Assembly: GCA_030704615.1 (NCBI GenBank)
Contig: CM060731.1
Location: 72,708,756-72,772,755 of the forward strand
Source: Takakia lepidozioides
Lineage: Eukaryota; Streptophyta; Takakiopsida; Takakiales; Takakiaceae
DNA length: 64,000 nucleotides
Reading direction: 5' to 3'
The notes beneath the pieces are model-generated. The model had not been told where the DNA came from. It saw nothing but the letters and a program-made list of their open reading frames with translations, and searched no databases. The translations under genes were made by a program, and so were the position numbers. Shown here in pieces: positions 22,470 through 33,458 of this stretch. How positions within the stretch are numbered: position 1 is the stretch's first letter; each line of letters starts with the position of its first letter.

Positions 22470-25400
22470 ACCAGAACCATTCATGCCAAATGTCACTGGA
22501 CCTGCCAGGGGGACATTAACCCCCAATTTGAGCATCATTGCCTTATGAGAGTCCATCATGTTCTGCATCCATGATTTCATCTCTAGCATATCAGACCCTT
22601 GAGCCTCGACTTGTTTTTCCATTGCATCCACATTTCCGACTATGGCAGAATACGCTACACTCGCTTCCTACCATATAGACAGAAATGCATAAGACAACAT
22701 GTTCCAGCAAGTTTTTTTCCACCTGCCAATATTTGAGCACAACATCAAGCACCTTACCTATCAATCCATATTGGGTGATCATACCAACCAGACACATATT
22801 CATCAAACACTGGCAACCATGACTACAACATGTTCACCTGTACAAAAATACTGGTCCCACTTTTGTTCTAGCAAAGCAGTAAATTCAGGCATAGGTCCTT
22901 CTACCACACATGCAGTCCTAGGGATACAATGATCACACGCAGCAACTTCTGAAGTAAAATGTGTTAACCCTCTACTAAACCCCTTGATGGACTTAGACCT
23001 GGCCAGACAGGGCCGTCCTAGGGATACAATGTTGGCTTATAGTGAAAATCAACAAACCCAAACCCAACAGATCTCAGTCCAAACCAAGAAGTGGTTAGAG
23101 GTACCAAACTCAGTTTTGTCAATCAACACACTGGCACTCTTATAAGTACATATATTCTTTCAACACTTAAATCATTCACTCATAACTTGAGCAACCAGAC
23201 GTGCTATAATACACAAGGCACACATGTACTGAAAGCACATGGTTGTTGAGTCTCACTTACCCGCCTATCACTCCCAGCTGACTTCCTTGAGACAGAGTAT
23301 TCTTGTATGTCAGCCAACGTAGGGGGGCACCTGGTTTCTCTTTCCTACATATGAACCCAACATAACAAACAATATGAAGCCAATGTGCAATTTGTACTCA
23401 ATGGCTCAACCATACAAAACCATAACAAAACCACTGAAGATAATGCAACGTCAAGATTGAACAATCATGTCAGCACAGAAATGATTTTATACTAAAGCTC
23501 AGCTCCAAAATTGCTTGAAATACTGAACCATAAGCCAACCAGCATTAAAGATTGGCATTCATAGAATGTATTGAGAGGAGTACAGTGAGAAAGCTCATGA
23601 GGGTTCTTACTAAGCATGCCTCCATGCTGTCCTTCCCTCCCCGGCCCGTTTTGGTGTGATGCAGGCATTTGCCGTCTTCAAGTGAGTCTGCACTTTGGAG
23701 TACTGTTCTGTACTCCAATAGGAGGTGAGGCTCTTCCAATGCTCATCAGACACGTCCATGGGTTCCCCCCCACCTTTCTGCCATTCCTTGTGCAAGTCAT
23801 GTCGTCGGGACTTGATCATAATTGTGCCTATTGTGTTTCGCAACGCAATATCATCCAAGTCACGTTGGACATATTCAAATAGCTTGGCCAGGATTTCCTT
23901 GAGCTCTTCAATGATCTCATCAGGCTGATAGTTGATGGCTATAGAAGGATCACAGATACGATGAACGTGACCTTTGAGGGCCGCATGCCAAACATTCCTC
24001 GTTTGACCAACTGGTTTTCCTGCCTTGTTCACAACAACTACAGTTGCAGGAAGACCTTATGCCTCTATTTCTTCCTTCACTTTATATGCCACGGCCTTCA
24101 CAGCATAATTTGCTCGTCTCAAGGCATTGGTTCCGTCAGCCTTTGATTGAACCACATCCCCTGCAGGTTGAACCATTGGCACCTGTGCGGGAACGTTGAA
24201 GGGTTGATTCGGCTAGCTACCCATCGGTGGCCATGGTGGTTGGGAACCACTCGAGGATCCATAGTGGTCATATGGGACCTGTGCATACGGCGGAGGATAT
24301 TCAGGTGGCCTGCCACCTCCATAAGGAGGAGGAGGTGGGCGATATGGAGGAGGAGCATAAGGGCCATAATGGCCGGCTGCATAATTGTGTTGGGGGGCCG
24401 TTGCGTACTGACCCTCCACATTGCCAGTGGGTGGATGCTGGTTGGGAGCCGGGTACTGAGGCATAGAGTGATATTGAGAGCCTGGTACTGGTGGCTGAGT
24501 ATGGAAAACCTGGGGGGACTGAGGGCCGACTCCTGTGGCATTTTTCTGCTTTTCTGCTTCTGTTTTTGTTTGCCCTGGGTTTCCATACATGAAACACAAT
24601 GCCAAGTAAATCCAACTACAAGGACCACACCATATCATGACATAAAGGTGTCATAAAGTATAAACAGTACGCATGATTTGTACAGGTCTGATTACCCAGA
24701 AATCAGACAGATCTTGGCTAGAAAATCGGCCAAATTGGATTGGCTTCAATGATGTGTGCCCAAGACTTTTCCGACCCCTTTTATGTATGGGTTTTGCCTG
24801 AAATCCATACCAAACATGCAGTAGGGAGGGGCATACCTGAAAGCTGTGAGAAAAGATGGAATGTGCTCAACATACGAGACCTACTGCTTACAAAGTTGTA
24901 AATAGTGCTATGGAATATGGGGGCCACATGCACATGGGCAATGTGCAGCTCCTCCACTCAGAAAATGGACAGACAGAAATGCACAAGCTGAATCTAGACA
25001 GAGAATGTGTTTATGACAGCACACCCCCTTCGAAACCAAACATGCAAATGAGGGACAGACCTACAAAGCACGGAAGAGACAGAACAGAAAGAAGAAGAAT
25101 ATTGACACGCAATTAAATCTGCCAAGTATTTAGACAATCCCTCCCCGGATCATGGCCCCTAATGAAGTCCGCATGATACTATTCGGCACTCATGAGGTTG
25201 TGCTCACCTTCGGAATAAGTGGTGAGAGACTACAAATATGCCCATAAAATGCACTCACAGATAGAGACGGTGTGCCTGCACCACGTTTTTTCCCTGCGTG
25301 CACCACTGTGTCTGCATCTGCGTCCTCCGACATGGAGTCGGCTGAATCCCCAATCCCTTCCTATACTGCTCCCTTTTGTGGTGGGGGGTAAGGATTGTCG

Positions 25401-26006
25401 TCGTCTATGTCAAAAATTACTTTGGGCTTGGCAGTTGTTCGAGTCATGGTGACGAGTTGGGCACTTCGTCTTGCCGGACCTTTGATAGGAGCTCCACAAG
25501 ATCGTGCCTTCCGACGCGGTTTCACACCCGTAATCCCGCAAAAATACTTCCATTGCGGCCCACAGGTTACTTGACTATCTCCCCTCTTAAACGACTAACA
25601 CAAGACAAATGCAGCTCATACCCTAATGTTCATAAAGGGAAAATGATGAAGTGCCTTACCGCTGTCCCAATGGCTGCCCGTCAAATGCGGTTCACTCCCG
25701 CCTACTGCTATGAATGCACTCCTATACCCTAAACTACACTCAACTTGCACTTTTCAAGCCTTTTCTACATTCACACCAACAACGCCGCCTCTCGATCACA
25801 CCTCATCTACTGTGCAAATGGGAAGAGATCACACTGTTAGCTACCATGCATGCATTGTCAAAGGATTGGGTCACTGAACTGTTCGATCCTTACCTTTCGA
25901 AGTCCTGCTTCAACTTTGCCGTGGCATCCTTCACGATGGCAATGTTAGCCTCACGTAGCTTCTCGTACTCAGTGAGAGGAGCAATGACAACCTTGGACTT
26001 CACCAT
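22434..26006 (-). pseudogene. TnpA-like protein of a CACTA element (plant transposase Ptta/En/Spm family)
   Basis: Pieces run along the minus strand. The first is an ATG exon at 26006-25894 (LTEYEKLREANIAIVKDAT, donor AAAG|GTAAGG). The second, at about 25545-25290, is basic and carries GITGVKPRRKARS ... IFDIDDDNPYPPP with an in-frame TAG. The third, at about 24615-24195, is proline/tyrosine-rich. The fourth, at 24200-23610, is the Ptta/En/Spm core (NYQPDEIIEELKEILAKLF; RNTIGTIMIKSRRHDLHKE; DVSDEHWKSLTSYWSTEQY). A Met-rich coiled end (DMLEMKSWMQNMMDSHKAM) is at 22631-22434. TnpA-type proteins bind the subterminal repeats and assist TnpD in transposition. In-frame TAG (24213-24215) and TAA (24057-24059) interrupt an otherwise continuous frame, each one C-to-T change from a Gln codon. 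Exon joins are approximate. Confidence 0.75.
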
Positions 26007-26117
26007 GAATGATCATGCAGCTCACTAGCACACACCGCAAGAGGTAGATATATTGTAGAGAGAGCACTGAGGACACAAAGTTGCAGAGGCTCTACATGGC
26101 ATTGCATACTACGAGCT

Positions 26118-29100
26118 ATGAACGTTCAACGTCTGTTCGGCCGTCATGGTGCATATGAGCCACGCATGCGATTACGAGATGACAAACTATGGCGACTCGA
26201 GGAGGCGTACGCCATATCAAATGGGAACAAGAAAATGCTTTGCAATTGCACTGAATGTCATGGATCCAAATGGCAGTTGTTGGAGACAATGAAGAAGCAC
26301 TACCTCAAACATAAGAGGGATCCAACTTTGCGCAGCTGTACTATTCCGGTACATCCACATGAAGTACACTGTCCTTCAGGACTTAGCAATCTCCAAGTTT
26401 GAATTTGAAACCATTTTGGTGTGGTAGTAGTAGCCATGACTTCACCACTCCACATGTCGAAAGTTGATTGGCGAGTTGTAGTCATGTAGTTGTGTCTATG
26501 ACTGCCCTTTATACACATGTCGATATGTCGTTGGCTAGTTGTAGTCGTGTAGTCATAAACACATATAGGAACATGACTACGTCACTAGAACTATCTGCCA
26601 TGTGTCACAATGTCGTTGCTCAAATCGAAGTGATGTAGTGATAGCCGTGACTACATTTGTCCACATGTCATAATCTACATATATTGTGAATGAACCGTGG
26701 GAAACACGGGATGCAGAGACATGCTGATTCTGATGACGAGGAGGATCGGGCTGAGTTTGGGCAGGGGCCTAATGAAAGGGAGAACAATACGGATCATGAA
26801 GGTGGCGTGGAGGCAGAAATTCAACGAGCATTGCAGGAAGCTTTTGAGTTTGCGGATGCAAACAGGGAAGATCCGATTAATGGTGGAACTCGGGCCGAAG
26901 ACAGCCCCAACGAAGAAGAATCCATGGACAATGCAAAGAATGCAGAGAATGGCCCAAACCTGAGTCAGGAGTTGACCCCAACTACGATACGCTATTTCGA
27001 CAATCTCAGTGTAAACTCTACGAAGGGAGCTCGATCAGCCGATTTGAAGCTACTTTGCACTTGCTCAACTTGTGCACCACCCACAAGTGCACCAATGGCT
27101 TTGTGGATAAGCTTCTTGGATTGTTGCACAAAAGTTTTTTGCCGAAACAGAATTCTCTGCCGAAAACTAATTATGAAGCTAGAACTATGATTGCGAAGAT
27201 GGGATTGCAGTACACCCAGATCCATGCCTGTGAGAAAGGCTGTGTACTCTTCCGTGGGGAGAATGAAAAAGCAGAATTTTGCCCGGAGTGCAAGACATCG
27301 CGTTACATTCTTGGTCGTGGGACTGTACCCAGAAAAACACATTTCCCTGTCATCCCAAGGTTGAAACGCATGTATCGATGCAAATCAATCGCGCACCTTA
27401 TGACATGGCACTTTAGACATAAGAGTCAGGATGGATTGGTTCGACATCCAGCTGATATCAAAGCCTGGGCCCACGTTGACTCCACATTTGCGGATTTTGC
27501 TTCAGAACCACGAAATGTACGATTTGGATTAGCCTTAGATGGAGTAAATCCATACAATGCTCAATCCACGAGTTGGAGCACATGGCCCATCCTGTTGGTC
27601 AACTATAATTTGCCTCCATGGTTGATGACAAAGAAGTTTTTTGTCATGTTAGCACTCCTTATCCCTGGAAAGGAGTCTGTTACATCTGCGAACATTGATG
27701 TGTATTTGATGCCCCTAGTAGAGGAGCTACAGGAATTGTGGAGAGGCATCATAGCAATTACGATGTTTCCCAAGCTCTCCAACAACGCCAATTCTTGCTA
27801 CGGGCATTACTGCTATGGTCAATCCATGAACACCCTGCATATGGCTTGCTCGTGGGTCAGGTTACTAAAGGTTATGCTGGTTGTCCAGCCTGTGGACCCG
27901 AGGTGGATTCACAGCATTTACATGCATGTTCGAAGACTGTGTTCCTGGGCCATCAGAGATTTCTTGCCCACAACCATCCGTATAGAAGATCAAGATTGTT
28001 CAATGGTGCTGTTGAGCATAGAGTGGCTCCACAAACGCAAACGGGAACACAAATAAAGAAATGTGCAATTGACCTGATTGCATGGATAGCGGCAGGGGGG
28101 AAACTAGATACGCCATCAGACCCTTCCAAATCTCACGGAGTGAAGCGATTATCAATTTTATATGCCTTGCCTTACTGGGAGGGCCTCCTCATACGACATA
28201 CGTTTGATGCTATGCATTGCGAGAAGAACTTTGTAGAGAATATCATTAAGACTATTTTTGGGGAGAAAGATACATTGAGGGTTCGGCGTGATCTTGAATT
28301 ACTTGGGCTGCGTCCATCATTGTGGTTGCAACAACATCCAGATAGGGCAGATACGTTAATCATGCCTCCTGCTCCTTATGTTCTGACTGAAGCTGAGTTG
28401 AAAGTTTTCTTGGACACTGTGCGAAACCTTAAAGTACCCACAGGATACGCATCAGCTTTCAAAAAACACGTGATAAAGAAAAAACTATCTGGCATGAAAT
28501 CACATGATTACCATGTGTTCATGCACCAAATTTTACCGCTGGCTATTTGTGGGCTCATGGCAACAGGTGTGCGCACTACAATTTTGCGAGTATGTCGTGT
28601 ATTTAGGAGGTTGTGTGCAAAAGTAGTGAATCCTGCAGAGTTTGAGGAGTTGAAACATGAAGCAGTTGTTACACTCTGTCTAATGGAGAAAGAGTTCCCA
28701 CCATCATTCTTTGATGTGATGACACATTTGCTTGTCCACCTAGTGGACGAGCTCGATTTATGTGGTCCTGTGGCATCACGTTGGATGTACCCCATGGAGC
28801 GGGCAATGAAAGAAATGAAGGGGTATGTCCGGAACATGGCAAAACCCGAGGGCAGCATGGCTCAAGGATACATTTTTTATGAAGCTCTAGGATTTTGCAC
28901 GGAGTATATGGCAGGATATGATGGAACCGCACGAAGGGTGTGGGATGCAGATGAGGAAGAATCTGTGGCCGGTGTAGTTTTGGAAGGAGCCGGCAAACCT
29001 CGGAAATTGGGTGACTTGCATGCTATTGTACACGATTACATCATTCAAAATCATCCAAGCATATCCGATATGTTGAAGTAAGTCCACACCCTTTCAGATC

Positions 29101-30058
29101 TGAATATTTTGTTGATTTGATCTTTTTGTACTGCCCCATGCTTAGTCTGTGTTGGCTAAATAGCCTCGACATTTTGTGCCAGGAAATATGAAGAGGAGTC
29201 CACACAAATGGATGCTTGTCCTCTATTTGCTGCTTGGCTGCCAAATGTATATGGGAACATCTATCTGGAATTCAAGAACATGTGCTTGAAGATGGCGTAC
29301 GACAAGAATTACTGGATCTTTCAAGACCCCCATCATATTATGCCTTGACATACAAGAGTATGTCAGGATATGGCAACCATTACAGGGCTACATCCCCAGG
29401 CATGAACACATCGAGTATGGCATCCTTTGATTGTGGAGTCTCATCAATTTTCAAGCATGAGACGGAATCTGTACGGTATGTGGGTCTTATCAGGGAGATT
29501 TTGCAGATCGACTATGGCACTACACGGCCTGTAGTGTTTTTGTGCTCCTGGGTACGGGCCCAAAATGTGGGTCGTCAACCCAGATCAATGAAGGAAGATG
29601 ATTGTGGCTTCACGTTGGTCAATTTCAATCAAATGCTACCACCCTCTGAACAGCCTTTTGTATTGCCAGTATAGGTTGATCAAGTCTTTTTCTCTGAGTG
29701 TGTGAAGGAATGACAATGGAAAGTTGTATTGGAGAAGAGCCCCCGATCACGGAGAGTGGTGTGTGATATCTCAATTTCTATTGATGATCTGAGAAGAGTT
29801 GAAGGCTTGTTAGCTCCACAACAACTACAAGAGACATTGACTACTGGCCGAACTCACAACCGAATTCAGACAGTGACACCAGAGCAGCTAGCCTCATTGT
29901 ACCGACCCCCATACTGACGACGCAAGGTACAACCCCCTGTTGTCCAGCAGGTCTGTCATAAAGACACAGATACCTCCACCGACGTTGAGGCTATGGTCAG
30001 TGATGATGACACAGATACCTCCATATTCACAGACACGGATTCAGTCGATGGCAATTAG
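26118..30058 (+). pseudogene. TnpD / tnp2 transposase of a CACTA element
   Basis: The N-terminal zinc-finger exon at 26118-26402 (MLCNCTECHGSKWQ ... MKKHYLKHKRDP) is separated by the GTAGTCAT cluster from an acidic exon beginning ATG 26690. The tnp2 core starts in another frame at about 26930 (NYDTLFRQSQCKLYEGSS; EKGCVLFRGENEKAEFCPEC; RFGLALDGVNPYN; YNLPPWLMTKKFFVMLALL). It shifts frame at about 27740 (NYDVSQALQQRQFLLRALLL; TFDAMHCEKNF; VHLVDELDLCGPVASRWMYP) and has a proper intron at 29078-29182. The C-terminal domain after DUF4216-type motifs (CGFTLVNFN; EQPFVLPV) is followed by in-frame TAG, TGA and TGA before the acidic end DTDSVDGN-TAG at 30056-30058. This is the catalytic subunit of CACTA transposition; this copy is inactive. 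Confidence 0.88.
26425..26689. repeat. GTAGTCAT repeat cluster (copy 2), between TnpD exons
   Basis: About 260 bases with GTAGTCATGTAGTTGTG, GTAGTCGTGTAGTCAT, ATGACTACGTCACT and CCACATGTC(A/G) motifs. It lies between the zinc-finger exon and the ATG at 26690. It belongs to the same family as the clusters at 18.8-19.5 kb and 48.7-49.0 kb. Confidence 0.6.
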
Positions 30059-30213
30059 ATATGCTACCCTTGTGCATGTATTACATGTCATTCCAAATAA
30101 ATGTACTCTTCTGTCCCCATGTAGTCACATTTTTTTGGGTACCAACTGTCAATGAATATTGATATTCAAATATGCTCACAATTCCTCCATGCTATAAGCT
30201 GTTGTGATCAAGC

Positions 30214-30234
30214 ACTAGTGGATTGGCCACTAGT
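30214..30234. repeat. Short inverted repeat ACTAGTGG/CCACTAGT
   Basis: CACTAGTGG and its complement CCACTAGT face each other with a 5-base loop just after the TnpD gene. CACTAGTG is a possible CACTA end but has no partner on the left side. The rest of 30059-31150 shows no recognisable gene. Confidence 0.4.
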
Positions 30235-31150
30235 AGGGCCATTTATTCATATCCAGATTGTAAAACATTGGCACCCAGAAGTTGGGAAGTGACCCAGTCT
30301 GGCACTTCACCATTCTACACTTCTAATATCTTCCAGTGTGCAACTATTAGCACTGATTTCATCACTGGCAACCTGCAGTAATATCCCTATAGCAAAAAAA
30401 TCCCATACCCACATCCTTGGGCCTTTGTCTAGCATCAACTACAACAACATATTGCCACATTTGGCATACATCTACGCCAGGGCAATATCCAGACTGATAT
30501 TGGTACAATTCACGCTTTGATCCTGTCAATTCTTTGCCCCTTTGTAGAGTTGTAGACGGGGTGGCATGCATAGCAATATCTTGCAAACCTGGCCTTGTGC
30601 ATCTTCACCCCTTCTACCACTCTGAATCACTCGCATCTGTTGTCGCCATTTGAGTGGTTAGATTGTTGAGAGACCTGTAAGACCATCCCAGTGGAACATC
30701 AGCTGGCTTGCTCCCCACCCCCTCTCTAGCTTGCAATTGAATCATAATCTTATCTAGTTTTTTTCTCTCATCTCCAGGAAAATGACCCGCTATCACATTG
30801 CTGCACTGTAATTCTGCCAAAATCTTACAATGTCAGGCTATGGCTGTCATCATAGCCTCCACACCAATGTATGGATGTGTCCTTCATGAGCAACACTACC
30901 CCAAGTCTGCCTTCACCCTGCCCTAACCACAAAACGAAATTAAAGAATTTCAGTCAACTGTGACCAACATGGGAGGTTTTTGGTGGTTCAAAGCTATTTC
31001 ACGAGTAAAATACTTACACCACTTGGTTGTGGTGGAAGACCTGCAATTATACCATATCGTACACATCACTTACTTGTGGTGGCAATCTTGCAATCCAATA
31101 TCCACAAGCAAGCAGATTTATTTCGTCTTGACCAAGCTGTCATGGCAAGC

Positions 31151-31329
31151 CTGTCGTGCGCATACATATCGCTACACAACTACATCGCTGTCCAAAACCA
31201 CACAACACATGTGCACGCCACACACTAGTATATCACTAGTCCACCACTAGTCCAACCACTAGGCTACAACTAGTCAGTCACTAGGCTGTCACTATGCTGC
31301 CCACTATGGCAGTCACTAGTCCACACAAT
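31151..31329 (-). repeat. 179-bp direct repeat, partial LTR-like (copy A)
   Basis: Begins CTGTCGTGCGCATACATATC and is rich in CACTAGT. It is nearly identical to 31657-31824, apart from one 11-base insertion and a few substitutions. On the minus strand it starts TGTGTGGACTAGTGACTGCC, as does copy B. It may be a second, truncated LTR or an internal duplication of the LTR. Confidence 0.6.
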
Positions 31330-31824
31330 GATAAAGAGGAAGAATACAAGCACAAGCTCATGCGAGCTCACAAAGCTGAAGCATAAACTCATGCATATAT
31401 AAATTCATCACTCAAATACAAGTCAAGCCAAGTGCACCCCACGCCATGGGGAATCCACACTACAGCGCCATAGCTAGGCGCGGTGAGGCTCAACTCGAGA
31501 AAGATGAGCCTCCCGCGCTTGTCGTGAAGATAACCACTCCAGGGCCTAAATCTGCCTTAACCCCTGGATTGACACTTGGGCCAATCCCAAATGTCAATAT
31601 ATAAAAGCTAGCTATTTCCTAGCTAGTTTCACACTAGTGGTAAAATAACTTGACAGCTGTCGTGCGCATACATATCGCTACACAACTACATCGCTGTCCA
31701 AAACCACACAACACATGTGCACGCCACACACTAGTATATCACTAGTCCAACCATTAGGCTACAACTAGTCAGTCACTAGGCTGCCACTATGCTGCCCACT
31801 CTGGCAGTCACTAGTCCACACAAT
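31330..31824 (-). mobile_element. Probable 3' LTR of the gypsy element at 32.2-32.7 kb
   Basis: On the minus strand a G-rich tract (AGCTAGGGGGGCG, 31825-31837) downstream of the integrase gene is followed by TGTGTGGACTAG, as expected for polypurine tract plus LTR start. Its first 168 bases are copy B of the direct repeat. The segment includes TATA-like sequences on both strands (for example TATATAAAAG near 31600 plus). The far end is not resolved, and copy A follows at 31329. Confidence 0.45.
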
Positions 31825-32212
31825 CGCCCCCCTAGCTGGTGCTTAGGTCCCTCTAAGTCCACGTAGCCACAAGATGTGATAGTGACCATAGCCTCACTAA
31901 GTCCTCCACCACTATCCCTACTACACTCAAACTCGATAGATCAAGAGGCCGGGTGCAAGAGTTGCCCCATCGTTAGTTGCCGTCTTGCAACCTGTGAACT
32001 TGAGCTTGGGATCTCATGTATTGACTCCTATGAGCTTGGCCTCCCATGTCTTGTTAGCTCCCTCCAGTCATGTCCACTGCCACTATCCCAAGCAGTGTGG
32101 ACACAACCAATCTCCGTCAGGAACCTTCTCAAGAGGTGGTGTCAAGCATCCCATATGCCAACCCCTTGAGCATCGATCACACACCAGCATGGTGGCTACC
32201 CCTTTGGCAGAC

Positions 32213-32715
32213 CCACAGAGCATGCACCTCAAACCTGCAGTACCACTGCCAAGTTTGGGTCAACTCTGCCATCGACATTGGGAAGGTGACATGGCGCACA
32301 ATTACGCACATGGTCCTTCCAAGTCATGCCATCCCGACCCTCCAAGATCAGGACCCCTGAGGGCAACACCTCTCGAACCCTCAGAATAACACGCCCTGCA
32401 GTAACATCCAGAGTCGTAGGAGCAGTCTGCTGCAAATAAACATAGTCACCAGGGCTAAACCTCCGAACCCCAGGACGATATCATCCACCACGTATAGTGG
32501 CATACCTCAACGTATCACGGTGCTGTGCAATGGCAAGGTTCTCAAAAGCCATGGGCATGACTTTCTTGAACAACTCTGCATGCTGATCACATGCACGTAC
32601 CCACACGTCCGGATCGTCAAGGTTAAGGATTTGAGCAGTGTCCCTACGAATGGCTGCAGGCAAATCCGGCTCTCAGCCAAAGAGAAGGAAATATGGTGAA
32701 AAGGAGGCAAGTGAT
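32213..32715 (-). pseudogene. Ty3/gypsy integrase C-terminal fragment
   Basis: The minus strand reads SPYFLLFG-stop-EPDLPAAIRRD, TAQILNLDDPDVWVRACDQ, FENLAIAQHRDTLRYATIRG, VYLQQTAPTTLDVTAGRVI and LRVREVLPSGVLILEGRDG, then WKDHVRNCAPCHLPNVDG. This is the integrase core end plus C-terminal GPY/F-like module of a gypsy lineage known from green algae and seed-free plants. The catalytic core and everything upstream are missing. It ends about 375 bases before the G-rich tract and LTR. Confidence 0.75.
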
Positions 32716-32778
32716 GCTTGTTTGCTGAACCTGTAGCCCATGGCTAACCAAGGGGGGGTGCTATTCTGTGAGCCTGGA

Positions 32779-32829
32779 GGCGTGAGCCTGTGAGCCCAAG
32801 AAACCGTGAGCCCAGCACAGGCTCACGCC
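32779..32829. repeat. Perfect 14-bp inverted repeat (hairpin)
   Basis: GGCGTGAGCCTGTG (32779-32792) and its exact reverse complement (32816-32829) flank a 23-base loop that contains further GTGAGCCC copies. It lies just upstream, on the plus strand, of a PPR relic. Confidence 0.6.
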
Positions 32830-32989
32830 ACGTCAGCATACATACAGGGCCTATTTCCGCGGGTGTCACCTATTTCCACGGGTTGATCAGCCATTTCCCG
32901 GGAATGCAGAGTGGATATGTTACATCCATTGTATCCATTGCATCCATGCAGACGTTATCAACATACCAAGCCCTCACAAGTTTATGTGG

Positions 32990-33270
32990 GTACGTCGTGA
33001 GGAGGTGCACACTGACATGATCTAAAGCGGAACCCTGCGAAATCTTTTCTTACTCACCACCCTTGCGAACATGCCAGGTATGTGCGGGAGCATCATGGAT
33101 GCTCATTAGATTTGAGAATGCCTCACAGCTCTTTGATGAGGTGGACTTCACCGTGATGGATTCACCAACCATTCTTCTAGCAGGAATGGTATGGAGACCA
33201 ACGACCAAATGATGCGAGAATGCTGTACACGAACCAAAGTCGTTTGTTTGTTTTTGCAATGCACTCAAGT
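32990..33270 (+). pseudogene. Small PPR relic
   Basis: In shifting frames: EVHTDMI-stop-SGTLRNLFL, MCGSIMDAH, then GMETNDQMMRE and VVCLFLQCTQV. These correspond to one PLS triplet of the family found at PPR3 (VHTHIIQSG; KCGSIMDAH; ETYEQMLRE). It is heavily decayed. Confidence 0.55.
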
Positions 33271-33458
33271 CTGTGAGGTCCAGAGAACACTAAATAGATT
33301 GAAGGAACAATCCGGGCAGTCCATGCAACCCCCATCTCCAACAATAGTTTGTTCCCATTAATGTGCATTCCACGCACACATTGCAAACAGGACAACAAGG
33401 ACACACTACCATCCCATTTCAAATTTGGCCCCGAATAAAACCAAAAGAAAACTTCATA

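Larger units (their letters stand above)
21546..30220. mobile_element. Decayed CACTA (En/Spm-type) DNA transposon with captured host sequence
   Basis: The span holds a TnpA-like gene (minus, 22434-26006) and a TnpD/tnp2 gene (plus, 26118-30058) transcribed divergently, plus FCP1-like phosphatase fragments at 21546-22469. The two proteins are the standard pair of plant CACTA elements. Termini are not resolved. The palindromic CACTAGTG at about 30213 could be the right end, but no matching left end was found. All genes carry stops or shifts, so it is not autonomous. Confidence 0.65.

Noticed and set aside
24147-24656. Arg/Trp-rich plus-strand frame of 169 codons
   Set aside because: It is the antisense shadow of the proline-rich TnpA-like segment on the minus strand.
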